Shown here in pieces: positions 56,363 through 64,000 of a stretch of 64,000 bases of DNA. Positions within the stretch are counted from its first letter, which is position 1, and each line of letters starts with the position of its first letter. The stretch covers positions 496,001 to 560,000 of the forward strand of contig NZ_ATWI01000009.1 of NCBI RefSeq assembly GCF_000421165.1, in the 5' to 3' direction. Source of the stretch: Marinobacter daepoensis DSM 16072. Lineage in GTDB: Bacteria > Pseudomonadota > Gammaproteobacteria > Pseudomonadales > Oleiphilaceae. A program made the position numbers and the translations under genes. The notes below the pieces were generated by a model that searched no databases, was not told where the DNA came from, and was given only the letters and a program-made list of their open reading frames with translations.

Positions 56363-56497
56363 AACCGACCGATAAAGACGAAACGCCGGACCAGGCAGCC
56401 CTTTACAGAATCCGCAACCAGCACACACACCCGGCCATCCATGGCACCCGCACAGAGCTACAAAGCTAAGAATGAAAAACCAGAACAGCGGAAAACA

Positions 56498-57208
56498 TCA
56501 AACCGAAGCCACCTCAGAGTAAATAGCCTCCAAAGCCGCCAGAGGATCAGGGGCCTGAGTAATCGGCCGACCAATCACCAAATAGTCAGAACCAGCCTCG
56601 CGAGCATCTGCAGGCGTCATGATGCGCTGCTGGTCGCCCTTATCGGCGGTCAGCGGCCGGATACCCGGCGTAACCAACTGAAAGTCACTGCCCTGCTCGG
56701 CTTTCAGGCGCGCGGCCTCCTGAGCGGAGCAAACAACCCCATCCATACCACTGTTTCTGGCCAGGGTCGCCAGACGCGAGACATGAACCTCTGCCGAATC
56801 AGCAATACCGATACCGGCCAAGTCATCATCAGACATACTCGTCAACACCGTCACCGCAATCAGAAGTGGACGCTCAGGGCCAAACGCCTCCAGGCGCTCA
56901 CGACAGGCAAGCATCATCTTTTCACCACCGGATGCATGAACATTCACCATCCATACACCCAACTCTGCAGCAGCAGCCACGGCGGCTGACGTGGTGTTGG
57001 GGATATCGTGAAACTTCAAATCCAGAAAAATATCAAAACCACGGCCCTGCAGTGCCTTGACCAGATCCGGGCCAGAGCGAGTGAACAATTCCTTTCCCAC
57101 TTTCAGGCGGCACTTCTTCGGATCAAGCTGATCAGCCAGGGCCAAGGCAGGGTCCTGGGAGGGAAAGTCGAGAGCAACGATGATTTTAGGGTCATTCAGG
57201 TTTTTCAC
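56498..57208 (-). CDS. pyrF: Orotidine 5'-phosphate decarboxylase
   Basis: A 236-residue TIM-barrel enzyme making UMP in the last step of pyrimidine synthesis. The catalytic motif [10 protein letters not shown] (lysine-aspartate network) is present, as are [20 protein letters not shown] and [14 protein letters not shown] at the phosphate site. It follows lapB on the minus strand, 45 bases away, so it may be at the end of the lapA-lapB transcript. Confidence 0.95.
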   Translation of the reverse strand: MKNLNDPKIIVALDFPSQDPALALADQLDPKKCRLKVGKELFTRSGPDLVKALQGRGFDIFLDLKFHDIPNTTSAAVAAAAELGVWMVNVHASGGEKMMLACRERLEAFGPERPLLIAVTVLTSMSDDDLAGIGIADSAEVHVSRLATLARNSGMDGVVCSAQEAARLKAEQGSDFQLVTPGIRPLTADKGDQQRIMTPADAREAGSDYLVIGRPITQAPDPLAALEAIYSEVASV

Positions 57209-57253
57209 GTTCAGATTCCTGAGTAGAGGTATTCGGAATATTTCAGAGGGAAG

Positions 57254-58426
57254 CTACTCCGCTTCAACCCCCTGGATGGGACGGACGGTTTCCCACTGCT
57301 TGCAGCTTGGACAAAGCCAGTGCAACTGCTGTCCGGAGAATCCACAGTTAACGCACCGGTAGATCGGCCGGTTAGCCAGGATCAAATGCCCAATCCGGCT
57401 AACCAGGCGACCTTCATCGGTTGTCATCCCTTTCTCGTAGCCTGCCATTTCAACCAACTGAAGCAAGCCACGAACCGAGGGCCGGGTTTCAAGCTCCAGA
57501 CGCAACAAATCTATCGCCGCAGGGCGCCCGGACGAACGCTCGACAGATTCAACCAAAGCCAGCAGCAGGCTTGTACTTGGGTACTGTTCATACAGTTTGC
57601 GAAGCTTCTTATACAGACGAGCCACGTCGCCATGCTCGCGCTCCAGCTTCATTAACCGGTCGACAGCCTCCGGCCCGAACTCCGGATTCTGGTCAAACAC
57701 TTTCAGGCATTGATTTGCCGCGTCACGAAAACTCCCCTGCCGAACCTGCAACCGCGTCAGAAGAAAGGTTGCTCGCACACAGGAACGATCATAGTCCAGC
57801 GCCTCCTTTGCCAGCTTCTGAGCCGTCCAGCGATCATCGTTTCGGCTAAGCGCGAAATCCGACAACTCGCAGGTAATGTAGGCCAGCGTTTTGAAAATGG
57901 CAGGATCTGCATCACCCCGGGCGAGCGTGTTGGCAACCTGAGCCGCTTTCTCCCACTCGCGCTCCTGCTGATACAACTCAATCAGAGCCGTCGCGGACCG
58001 CCGTCCGTAATCGCGATCCCCCATAAGCTGATGGAACAGTGCCTCGGCCCGGTCAAGCAGGCCCGCATTCAGGTAGTCCGTCGCCAACTCCAGCGTAACC
58101 TGAGGAGAGTAACGGGCAGGCAATTCCGGCCGCGCGAGAAGATTCTGATGGATCAGAATGGCCCTATCCGTCTCTCCCTTATTCCGGAAGTGACTACCAA
58201 TGGAGAGGTGCAAACTGACGGTATCTTTATTGACGGCGAGTGACTGAACAAAGTTCTCGACCGCCTGATCAGAATAGTTAGTGAAGAGAAACTGCAATCG
58301 GTCGCGGACCGAATCCTCATCCATGATAACCCGGGAAGCACGGCCCTTTCGGCTACTGAAACGACCTATAGCCCAGCCAGCAGCAACGGCTGCCGTCAGA
58401 AGCAGCCACTGAAACAGCATTTCCAT
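57254..58426 (-). CDS. lapB: LPS assembly regulator LapB (YciM)
   Basis: A 390-residue inner-membrane-anchored protein. Residues 1-20 are a membrane anchor (MEMLFQWLLLTAAVAAGW). The centre is a TPR-repeat array. The C-terminus is a rubredoxin-like metal site with YRCVNCGFSG and WLCPSCKQW. LapB tunes LPS synthesis by presenting LpxC to FtsH. ATG 58426 shares one base with the lapA stop (TGATG), so the two are coupled. Confidence 0.94.
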   Translation of the reverse strand: MEMLFQWLLLTAAVAAGWAIGRFSSRKGRASRVIMDEDSVRDRLQFLFTNYSDQAVENFVQSLAVNKDTVSLHLSIGSHFRNKGETDRAILIHQNLLARPELPARYSPQVTLELATDYLNAGLLDRAEALFHQLMGDRDYGRRSATALIELYQQEREWEKAAQVANTLARGDADPAIFKTLAYITCELSDFALSRNDDRWTAQKLAKEALDYDRSCVRATFLLTRLQVRQGSFRDAANQCLKVFDQNPEFGPEAVDRLMKLEREHGDVARLYKKLRKLYEQYPSTSLLLALVESVERSSGRPAAIDLLRLELETRPSVRGLLQLVEMAGYEKGMTTDEGRLVSRIGHLILANRPIYRCVNCGFSGQQLHWLCPSCKQWETVRPIQGVEAE

Positions 58427-58728
58427 CAAAGCGCCCGATCGTTTTGTGCCCTGGATTTCTCAAGTGCGTGCTCAGTTCGCTCAAGGCGCTTTTGTAGATT
58501 GCGGCGCGAAACAGAAGTCCGGAATGTCGCCATCATCGTGATCAGAATCCCGACCAATGCACCGATCACAAACGCCATGATAATCCAGACGGCCACACCA
58601 TGAGGCTGGGTCTCGAACAACAGGAAGTTGAGCGATACAGCCATCTGATTGTTCAGGGAAAACACCAGCGCTAAAAGGATCAGAACCAGAACCAATAACG
58701 TAACTAGGATCTTCCTCAGTCCTGCCAT
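58426..58728 (-). CDS. lapA: LapA-domain (DUF1049) membrane protein
   Basis: A 100-residue inner-membrane protein with two hydrophobic helices (ILVTLLVLVLILLALVFSL and VWIIMAFVIGALVGILI) and a coiled C-terminal tail. It precedes lapB and overlaps it by one base, as in other gammaproteobacteria, and probably works with LapB in LPS regulation. Confidence 0.9.
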   Translation of the reverse strand: MAGLRKILVTLLVLVLILLALVFSLNNQMAVSLNFLLFETQPHGVAVWIIMAFVIGALVGILITMMATFRTSVSRRNLQKRLERTEHALEKSRAQNDRAL

Positions 58729-58797
58729 GTCTTAAGCGCTCCAAGTGGGTCAGTCACCCGGTATGTAAGGTTCGGTATAAGGCCAGCCTTCAGGGCT

Positions 58798-59094
58798 TCA
58801 GAAGCCTTTTTTCAAGCTGTCGTTTACCTGTTCCCGCAACTCTTTGCCTGGCTTGAAATGCGGGACAAATTTGGCCGGCAACTGAACAGCATCACCGGTT
58901 TTCGGATTACGACCAGTGCGTGCAGCCCGATGATGCAGAGAGAAACTGCCAAATCCACGAATCTCAATGCGCTGGCCGTCAGCAAGGGATTGAGACATAT
59001 GCTCTATGATGCTTTTCACCGCAAGCTCAACATCCTTTACGGAGAGCTGAGTCTGCTTTGAGGCAATCAGTTCAACCAGTTCGGACTTCGTCAT
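58798..59094 (-). CDS. ihfB: Integration host factor beta subunit
   Basis: A 98-residue DNA-bending protein of the HU/IHF family with the arm sequence [25 protein letters not shown]. It forms a heterodimer with IhfA. The position between rpsA and lapA follows the usual gammaproteobacterial order rpsA-ihfB-lapA. A bidirectional terminator separates it from rpsA. Confidence 0.96.
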   Translation of the reverse strand: MTKSELVELIASKQTQLSVKDVELAVKSIIEHMSQSLADGQRIEIRGFGSFSLHHRAARTGRNPKTGDAVQLPAKFVPHFKPGKELREQVNDSLKKGF

Positions 59095-59180
59095 GAGGCA
59101 TTCCCTCTGTCGTGATTCTTCCGCAGCAAATTTTACCGGGACCCAATGCCTCTAGTTTAGCCAAACCAAAAAAAAACACA

Positions 59181-59211
59181 AAAAAAACGGGCTCTTAGAG
59201 CCCGTTTTTTT
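59181..59211. terminator. Bidirectional terminator between rpsA and ihfB
   Basis: AAAAAACGGGCTC and GAGCCCGTTTTTT form a long stem around TTA, with A and T runs on both ends. It ends the rpsA transcript. Confidence 0.92.
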
Positions 59212-59228
59212 GACACCAACCGAAGATA

Positions 59229-60920
59229 TTACTCTTTGTTGGCATTCTGCTGCTGCATCTGCTCCTTGATCAGGTCACCGATAGTGGTGGCACCTGAGGA
59301 TTCTGCAGTCTTACTGCGCACGTTTTCCAGAGCCTGCTTATCGTCCTCTACATCCTTAGACTTGATAGACAGGTTGATAACGCGGTTCTTGCGATCGATG
59401 CTGATGATCTTCGCTTCAACTTCTTCGCCTTCTTTCAGCGCGTTACGTGCATCTTCAACACGGTCACGGCTGATTTCAGACGCTTTCAGTACCGCTTCAA
59501 CTTCTTCGTTCAGAGCAATGGTCGCGCCTTTGGCATCAACCGCAGACACAGTGCCCTTAACAATAGAGCCCTTGTCGTTCAGCTGAACGAACTCGGCGAA
59601 CGGATCGCTTTCCAGCTGCTTGATACCCAAGGAGATGCGCTCACGCTCAGGATCAACAGACAGGATCACGGTTTCAACTTCGTCGCCCTTCTTGTACTCG
59701 CGAACGGCTTCTTCGCCAGTCTCGTTCCAGCTGATGTCAGACAGGTGAACCAGACCATCGATGCCACCGTCCAGACCGATGAAGATACCAAAGTCCGTGA
59801 TGGACTTGATCTTACCGGAGATACGATCACCTTTGTTGAAGTTACCGGAGAAGTCTTCCCACGGGTTAGCAACACACTGCTTGATACCCAGAGAGATACG
59901 ACGACGCTCTTCGTCGATATCCAGGATCATCACTTCAACTTCGTCACCCACCTGAACAACCTTGGACGGATGGATGTTCTTGTTGGTCCAATCCATTTCG
60001 GATACGTGAACCAGACCTTCAACACCCTCTTCCAGCTCGGCAAAGCAGCCGTAGTCGGTCAGGTTGGTTACGCGTGCAGTAACCTTGGAGCTTTCCGGGT
60101 AACGACCTTTGATGTCGACCCAGGGATCTTCGCCCAGCTGCTTCAGACCCAGAGACACACGATTGCGCTCACGGTCAAACTTCAGAACTTTTACGTTGAT
60201 CTCGTCGCCCACATTCACGATTTCGCTCGGATGCTTGATGCGCTTCCAGGCCATATCCGTGATGTGCAGCAGGCCGTCAACACCGCCCAGATCTACGAAC
60301 GCACCGTAGTCGGTCAGGTTCTTGACAATACCTTTGATTTCCAGACCTTCTGTCAGGGTTTCCAGCAGAGCTTCACGCTGCTCGCTGTTTTCAGCTTCCA
60401 GAACGGCGCGGCGGGAAACAACCACGTTGTTACGCTTCTGGTCCAGCTTGATAACCTTGAATTCCAGCTCTTTGTTCTCCAGGTGCGCAGTGTCGCGAAC
60501 CGGACGAACGTCTACCAGTGAACCCGGCAGGAAGGCACGAATGCCGGCCAGGTCGACAGTGAAACCGCCTTTAACCTTGCCGTTGATCACGCCCTTGACA
60601 ACTTCTTCAGCTTCGAAGGACTTCTCCAGAACCTTCCAGGCTTCAGCACGCTTGGCTTTCTCGCGGGACAGGCGGGTTTCACCGAAACCATCCTCAACAG
60701 CATCGAGAGCCACATCGACAACATCGCCGACAGCTACTTCCAACTCGCCTTTTTCGTTCAGGAACTGGGAGGCGGGGATAACGCCTTCGGACTTCAGCCC
60801 GGCGTTAACGGTGACCCAGTCGTTGTCGACGTCAACTACGGTTCCCTGGACGATGGAACCCGGTTGCATGTCAATTTCTTTCAGGCTTTCTTCAAAAAGA
60901 TCCGCAAAGCTCTCGCTCAT
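59229..60920 (-). CDS. rpsA: 30S ribosomal protein S1
   Basis: A 563-residue protein of six S1 RNA-binding domains that recruits mRNA to the 30S subunit. Repeats such as [41 protein letters not shown] and [21 protein letters not shown] are visible. Its order after cmk is conserved. It has AGGA before the ATG. Confidence 0.97.
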   Translation of the reverse strand: MSESFADLFEESLKEIDMQPGSIVQGTVVDVDNDWVTVNAGLKSEGVIPASQFLNEKGELEVAVGDVVDVALDAVEDGFGETRLSREKAKRAEAWKVLEKSFEAEEVVKGVINGKVKGGFTVDLAGIRAFLPGSLVDVRPVRDTAHLENKELEFKVIKLDQKRNNVVVSRRAVLEAENSEQREALLETLTEGLEIKGIVKNLTDYGAFVDLGGVDGLLHITDMAWKRIKHPSEIVNVGDEINVKVLKFDRERNRVSLGLKQLGEDPWVDIKGRYPESSKVTARVTNLTDYGCFAELEEGVEGLVHVSEMDWTNKNIHPSKVVQVGDEVEVMILDIDEERRRISLGIKQCVANPWEDFSGNFNKGDRISGKIKSITDFGIFIGLDGGIDGLVHLSDISWNETGEEAVREYKKGDEVETVILSVDPERERISLGIKQLESDPFAEFVQLNDKGSIVKGTVSAVDAKGATIALNEEVEAVLKASEISRDRVEDARNALKEGEEVEAKIISIDRKNRVINLSIKSKDVEDDKQALENVRSKTAESSGATTIGDLIKEQMQQQNANKE

Positions 60921-61049
60921 TATGTGTCCTATGTGATCAACGCAAGTGTACTCCGTGTCGCCAGCAACACGGTCTGTTAGCGATTTCCGGAATCAGCCAG
61001 GGCTGGCAATTAACACTGTTTCCGGCATTTCAACAACGAAAAGGTGTGG

Positions 61050-61730
61050 TCAGGCCTGACCTGCTGCGGCCATACACCTGTCCAACACCTCTTCAATACT
61101 CAACCCCGTGGAATCAATGACTTGCGCATCATCCGCAGGCTTGAGAGGGGCCGCAGAACGGTTCATATCCCGCTCATCACGTACCCGTATCTCTTCCAAA
61201 AGGGCGTCAATGTTAACATCGACACCTGCATCCTTCAACTGATTGTAACGTCTGCGGGCCCGCTCTCCGGCACTGGCTGTCAGGAAGATCTTGACCGGAG
61301 CATCCGGAAAGACAACCGTCCCCATATCACGACCATCCGCCACCAGACCGGGCGCCACCCGGAAATCCCGCTGCCGCTGCAAAAGCGCATCCCGAACCGG
61401 CTGCATCACCGCCACCTTTGACGCGTTATCGCCGCAGGTTTCCGTTCGTATCTCAGCGGTGACATCTTCGCCCGCCAACAGAACCCTGACAGGCTGGCCA
61501 GCCGGAGTCGGCTCGAAAGTGACATCAAGACCGGCCGCAACCCCGACAAGCGCTGGCTCGTCACTCAGGGCAACCCCCTGACGCATCGCAGCCAGAGCTG
61601 TCAACCGGTACAAGGCGCCGCTATCCAGTAAATGCCAGCCCAGCTTGCGAGCCAGCATCTGGGTAATGGTGCCCTTGCCGGAACCGCCAGGCCCATCAAC
61701 CGTGATTACCGGTGCCTTGCCTTCAGTCAT
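61050..61730 (-). CDS. cmk: Cytidylate kinase
   Basis: A 226-residue kinase that phosphorylates CMP and dCMP. The P-loop GPGGSGKGT (13-21) and the CMP-binding [21 protein letters not shown] are present. ATG 61730 shares one base with the stop of the upstream tyrA-aroA gene (TGATG). Followed by rpsA. Confidence 0.96.
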   Translation of the reverse strand: MTEGKAPVITVDGPGGSGKGTITQMLARKLGWHLLDSGALYRLTALAAMRQGVALSDEPALVGVAAGLDVTFEPTPAGQPVRVLLAGEDVTAEIRTETCGDNASKVAVMQPVRDALLQRQRDFRVAPGLVADGRDMGTVVFPDAPVKIFLTASAGERARRRYNQLKDAGVDVNIDALLEEIRVRDERDMNRSAAPLKPADDAQVIDSTGLSIEEVLDRCMAAAGQA

Positions 61731-63967
61731 CAATCATTACCTTCTGCGTTAATTCGAATGCCGGTTTTCAGCGCCAGTTCCACAAACCCCGGGAAGGAGG
61801 TCGCGACATTGGCACAATCATTAATGCGAATCGCCCCGGTCGCACGCAAGGAGGCAACGGCGAACGACATGGAAATGCGGTGATCTCCATAACTTTCAAC
61901 CGTACCGCTACCAATCTCCTGCCCGCCATCAATGATAATGCCATCTGATGTGACGGTGGTTTCTACACCAAGGTTGGCCAGGCCATCGGCCATAACCTGA
62001 ATACGGTCACTCTCCTTGACCCTCAACTCCTCTGCACCACGCAGAACCGTGCGCCCTTCTGCGCACACAGCCGCAATAAACAGTACCGGGAACTCATCAA
62101 TAGCCAGGGGCACTTGCTCTTCCGGAATCTCAATGCCACGAAGAGCCGCCGAACGCACGCGCAGATCGGCAACGGGTTCGCCGCCGATAACACTCTCGTT
62201 CATCACCTCAATGTTGGCACCCATCTGTTTCAGGATGTTGATCACCCCGACCCGGGTCGGGTTCATGCCCACATGGCGAAGGGTAAGATCAGAGCCTTCG
62301 GCAATGCTTGCGGCCACCAGGAAAAATGCCGCGGATGAGATATCAGCAGGTACATCTATTGAGCAGGCAGTGAGCTTACCGCCCCCTGTAACGCTAGCCG
62401 TTGCCCCGTCCCTATGGACATGGTAGCCGAAGCCCTCAAGCATCCGCTCGGTGTGGTCCCGGGTGGGGGCCGGCTCCGTCACGGAGGTTACCCCTTCAGC
62501 ATAAAGCCCTGCCAGCAGCAGGCAGGATTTCACCTGAGCACTGGCTACCGGCATTTCATAATGAATACCGGTCAGCTCGTGGCCACCACGAATCTTCAGT
62601 GGCGGACGACCTCCGTCTGCAGTTTCAATCACCGCCCCCATGGCACGCAGCGGGTCCGCGACCCGCCCCATCGGGCGCTTCGACAAACTGGCATCCCCCG
62701 ACAGTTCGGAGTCGAACTTCTGGGCAGCCAAAAGGCCGGCGAACAGGCGCATGGCTGTCCCGGAGTTACCCAGATACAACTGACCGCGAGGGGCCTGCAA
62801 ACCGTTCATGCCAACGCCATGTATACGCACGAAACCCTCTTCGGGGCCTTCGATGGTTACCCCCATATCCCGGAACGCCTGCAAGGTTGCAAGACTATCC
62901 TCACCTTCCAGGAACCCCTTCACTTCTGTGGTGCCCTCTGCCAGAGCACCCAGCATAATCGAGCGATGGGACATGGATTTGTCGCCCGGAACCCGGATAT
63001 CACCGTTAACAGCCCCGCCGGGCTGCATGTGGAACGTCACCTGATTATCGATATTGGTAGTCACGTACGCCTGTCCTGAAAGCATTTTTGAGAAATGGTC
63101 CCGCGCCGCCTTGGCACGACTGAACACCCTGAGCAGCTCAGCGCCATCGCCATTGGCAATGGCGCAACGGAGGCGGCCAAGATCCTCGGTAAAATGATCG
63201 ATACCCCGAAGCACAGCCTCCCGATTCGACAGGAAGATATCGTGCCACATAACCGGATCACTGGCTGCAATCCGGGTAAAATCGCGAAAACCGCCGGCCG
63301 CATAACGGAAGATGTCCATATTCTCATCTTCGCCCGCCAGAGTATCGACCAATGAAAACGCAATGAGGTGCGGCAAATGACTGGTCGCGGCCAACACCTC
63401 ATCATGATAGGCCGCCGACATGGTGAGAACTGTTGCCCCGGTTCCTTCCCACAACGTTTTCAACCGGGCCACGCCGCCCTGATTCGCATTATTGGCCGGC
63501 GTAAGAATCACCTTATGATTAGCAAACAGTTCGGCCTGAGCGGCACGAATACCGCTTTTCTCCGACCCGGCAATGGGGTGACCAGGAATAACCCAGGAGG
63601 GGAGCTCACCAAAAACGGCCTCGATATCGGCCACAAAACTCGATTTGGTGCTACCCACATCGGAAAGAATAACGCCTTCCTCAAGCACGGGCTTAATATC
63701 TGAAAGCACCTGACGAGTCGCCCTGACAGGTACCGCCAGCACGACCAGATCGCAGCCCGCGACGGCACCCTCAACGGAATCCGCCGCCAGATCAATAACG
63801 CCAAGCTCAACCCCCAGACTGAGCTCATCCCGCCTCGCATCAAACCCGACCACCACCTCGGCCAGACCCTGCTTACGTATGGCGCTGGCCAGTGAGCCGC
63901 CAATCAGCCCCAGCCCAATGACGGCAACCCGGTGAAACGGAGGCTGAGCAACGCTCACCTCAGGCAC
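61730..63967 (-). CDS. aroA: Prephenate dehydrogenase / EPSP synthase fusion (TyrA-AroA)
   Basis: A 745-residue fusion. Residues about 10-290 form prephenate dehydrogenase (tyrosine branch) with [20 protein letters not shown] and [12 protein letters not shown]. Residues about 310-745 form 5-enolpyruvylshikimate-3-phosphate synthase with [22 protein letters not shown], ATIxD-like loops and KESDRIQVM. The same fusion is known in Pseudomonas. Start is GTG 63967 or GTG 63958; an overlap with the upstream gene makes the exact one uncertain. It sits before cmk. Confidence 0.93.
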   Translation of the reverse strand: MPEVSVAQPPFHRVAVIGLGLIGGSLASAIRKQGLAEVVVGFDARRDELSLGVELGVIDLAADSVEGAVAGCDLVVLAVPVRATRQVLSDIKPVLEEGVILSDVGSTKSSFVADIEAVFGELPSWVIPGHPIAGSEKSGIRAAQAELFANHKVILTPANNANQGGVARLKTLWEGTGATVLTMSAAYHDEVLAATSHLPHLIAFSLVDTLAGEDENMDIFRYAAGGFRDFTRIAASDPVMWHDIFLSNREAVLRGIDHFTEDLGRLRCAIANGDGAELLRVFSRAKAARDHFSKMLSGQAYVTTNIDNQVTFHMQPGGAVNGDIRVPGDKSMSHRSIMLGALAEGTTEVKGFLEGEDSLATLQAFRDMGVTIEGPEEGFVRIHGVGMNGLQAPRGQLYLGNSGTAMRLFAGLLAAQKFDSELSGDASLSKRPMGRVADPLRAMGAVIETADGGRPPLKIRGGHELTGIHYEMPVASAQVKSCLLLAGLYAEGVTSVTEPAPTRDHTERMLEGFGYHVHRDGATASVTGGGKLTACSIDVPADISSAAFFLVAASIAEGSDLTLRHVGMNPTRVGVINILKQMGANIEVMNESVIGGEPVADLRVRSAALRGIEIPEEQVPLAIDEFPVLFIAAVCAEGRTVLRGAEELRVKESDRIQVMADGLANLGVETTVTSDGIIIDGGQEIGSGTVESYGDHRISMSFAVASLRATGAIRINDCANVATSFPGFVELALKTGIRINAEGND

Positions 63968-64000
63968 CCTGCCCGGCAGACGTCAGCGCCTCAGCCAGAG
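63960..64000 (-). CDS. 3' end of a gene, probably hisC (histidinol-phosphate aminotransferase)
   Basis: An open frame enters from the window edge and ends at a TGA (63962-63960) after [12 protein letters not shown]. In Pseudomonas and relatives hisC2 precedes tyrA-aroA, so this is probably its tail. Only about 12 codons are visible. Confidence 0.45.
   Translation of the reverse strand, partial: LAEALTSAGQGA

Overview
The window looks like a stretch of core chromosome from a marine gammaproteobacterium, most probably a Marinobacter or close relative. This is inferred from gene content and order; no database search was possible. Signs are moderate-to-high GC, a split B12-dependent ribonucleotide reductase of the Pseudomonas type (NrdJa/NrdJb), a tyrA-aroA fusion followed by cmk, rpsA, ihfB, lapA and lapB, and several genes that fit a lipid or alkane user: a long-chain acyl-CoA synthetase, an SCP2-like protein coupled to an iron alcohol dehydrogenase, and a cyanobacterial-AAR-like reductase. 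No insertion sequence, prophage, CRISPR array or integrase was recognised.

Layout. 1-3.2 kb: an incomplete unknown gene, a DUF3391/HD-GYP protein that has lost its metal ligands, a lipoprotein and a PilZ protein. 3.2-6.3 kb: a Fur-box-controlled ferric iron uptake pair (binding protein and fused permease, no ATPase). 6.3-11 kb: acyl-CoA synthetase (minus strand) divergent from a complete three-gene ABC importer of the PF04392 type. 11-14.5 kb: nrdJa-nrdJb behind a NrdR-box promoter and a long structured leader. 14.5-16.2 kb: a bacterial VTC-domain/DUF4956 pair. 16.7-21.7 kb: small plus-strand genes (AhpD-like, AraC regulator, LprI-like, LOG, DUF2059, EmrE, GNAT). 21.7-23.7 kb: the AAR-like reductase. 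23.8-32.4 kb: class I aldolase, dusC, katG, DUF2835-htpG, two hotdog thioesterases, DUF599. 32.6-41.6 kb: M48 protease with C-terminal repeats, SCP2-like/Fe-ADH, a solute-binding protein, the ybbP-ybbA/tesA divergent cluster and a YheT hydrolase. 41.7-56.3 kb is bracketed by two identical tRNA-Asn genes and carries apeB, an exonuclease-like protein, a beta-barrel, rlmL, rmf, pyrD, a CDF transporter, an ATP-grasp ligase with a divergent GNAT-C39 fusion, uvrB and an aspartate aminotransferase. 56.5-64 kb: pyrF, lapB, lapA, ihfB, rpsA, cmk, tyrA-aroA and probably the tail of hisC, all on the minus strand.

Most promising for new biology: (i) the divergent RLAN-type ATP-grasp ligase and acetyltransferase/C39-peptidase-like fusion at 49.9-52.7 kb, which looks like a small peptide- or protein-modification system; (ii) the 685-residue reductase whose C-terminal half carries the cofactor and catalytic-cysteine signatures of acyl-ACP reductase; (iii) the VTC/DUF4956 pair; and (iv) promoter and leader architectures (NrdR boxes plus leader RNA, sigma-32 -35 box in a hairpin loop, DnaA-box cluster in front of pyrD). 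Start codons were chosen from Shine-Dalgarno spacing and remembered family N-termini. Functions rest on motif recognition and remembered homologues, not on alignments run here.
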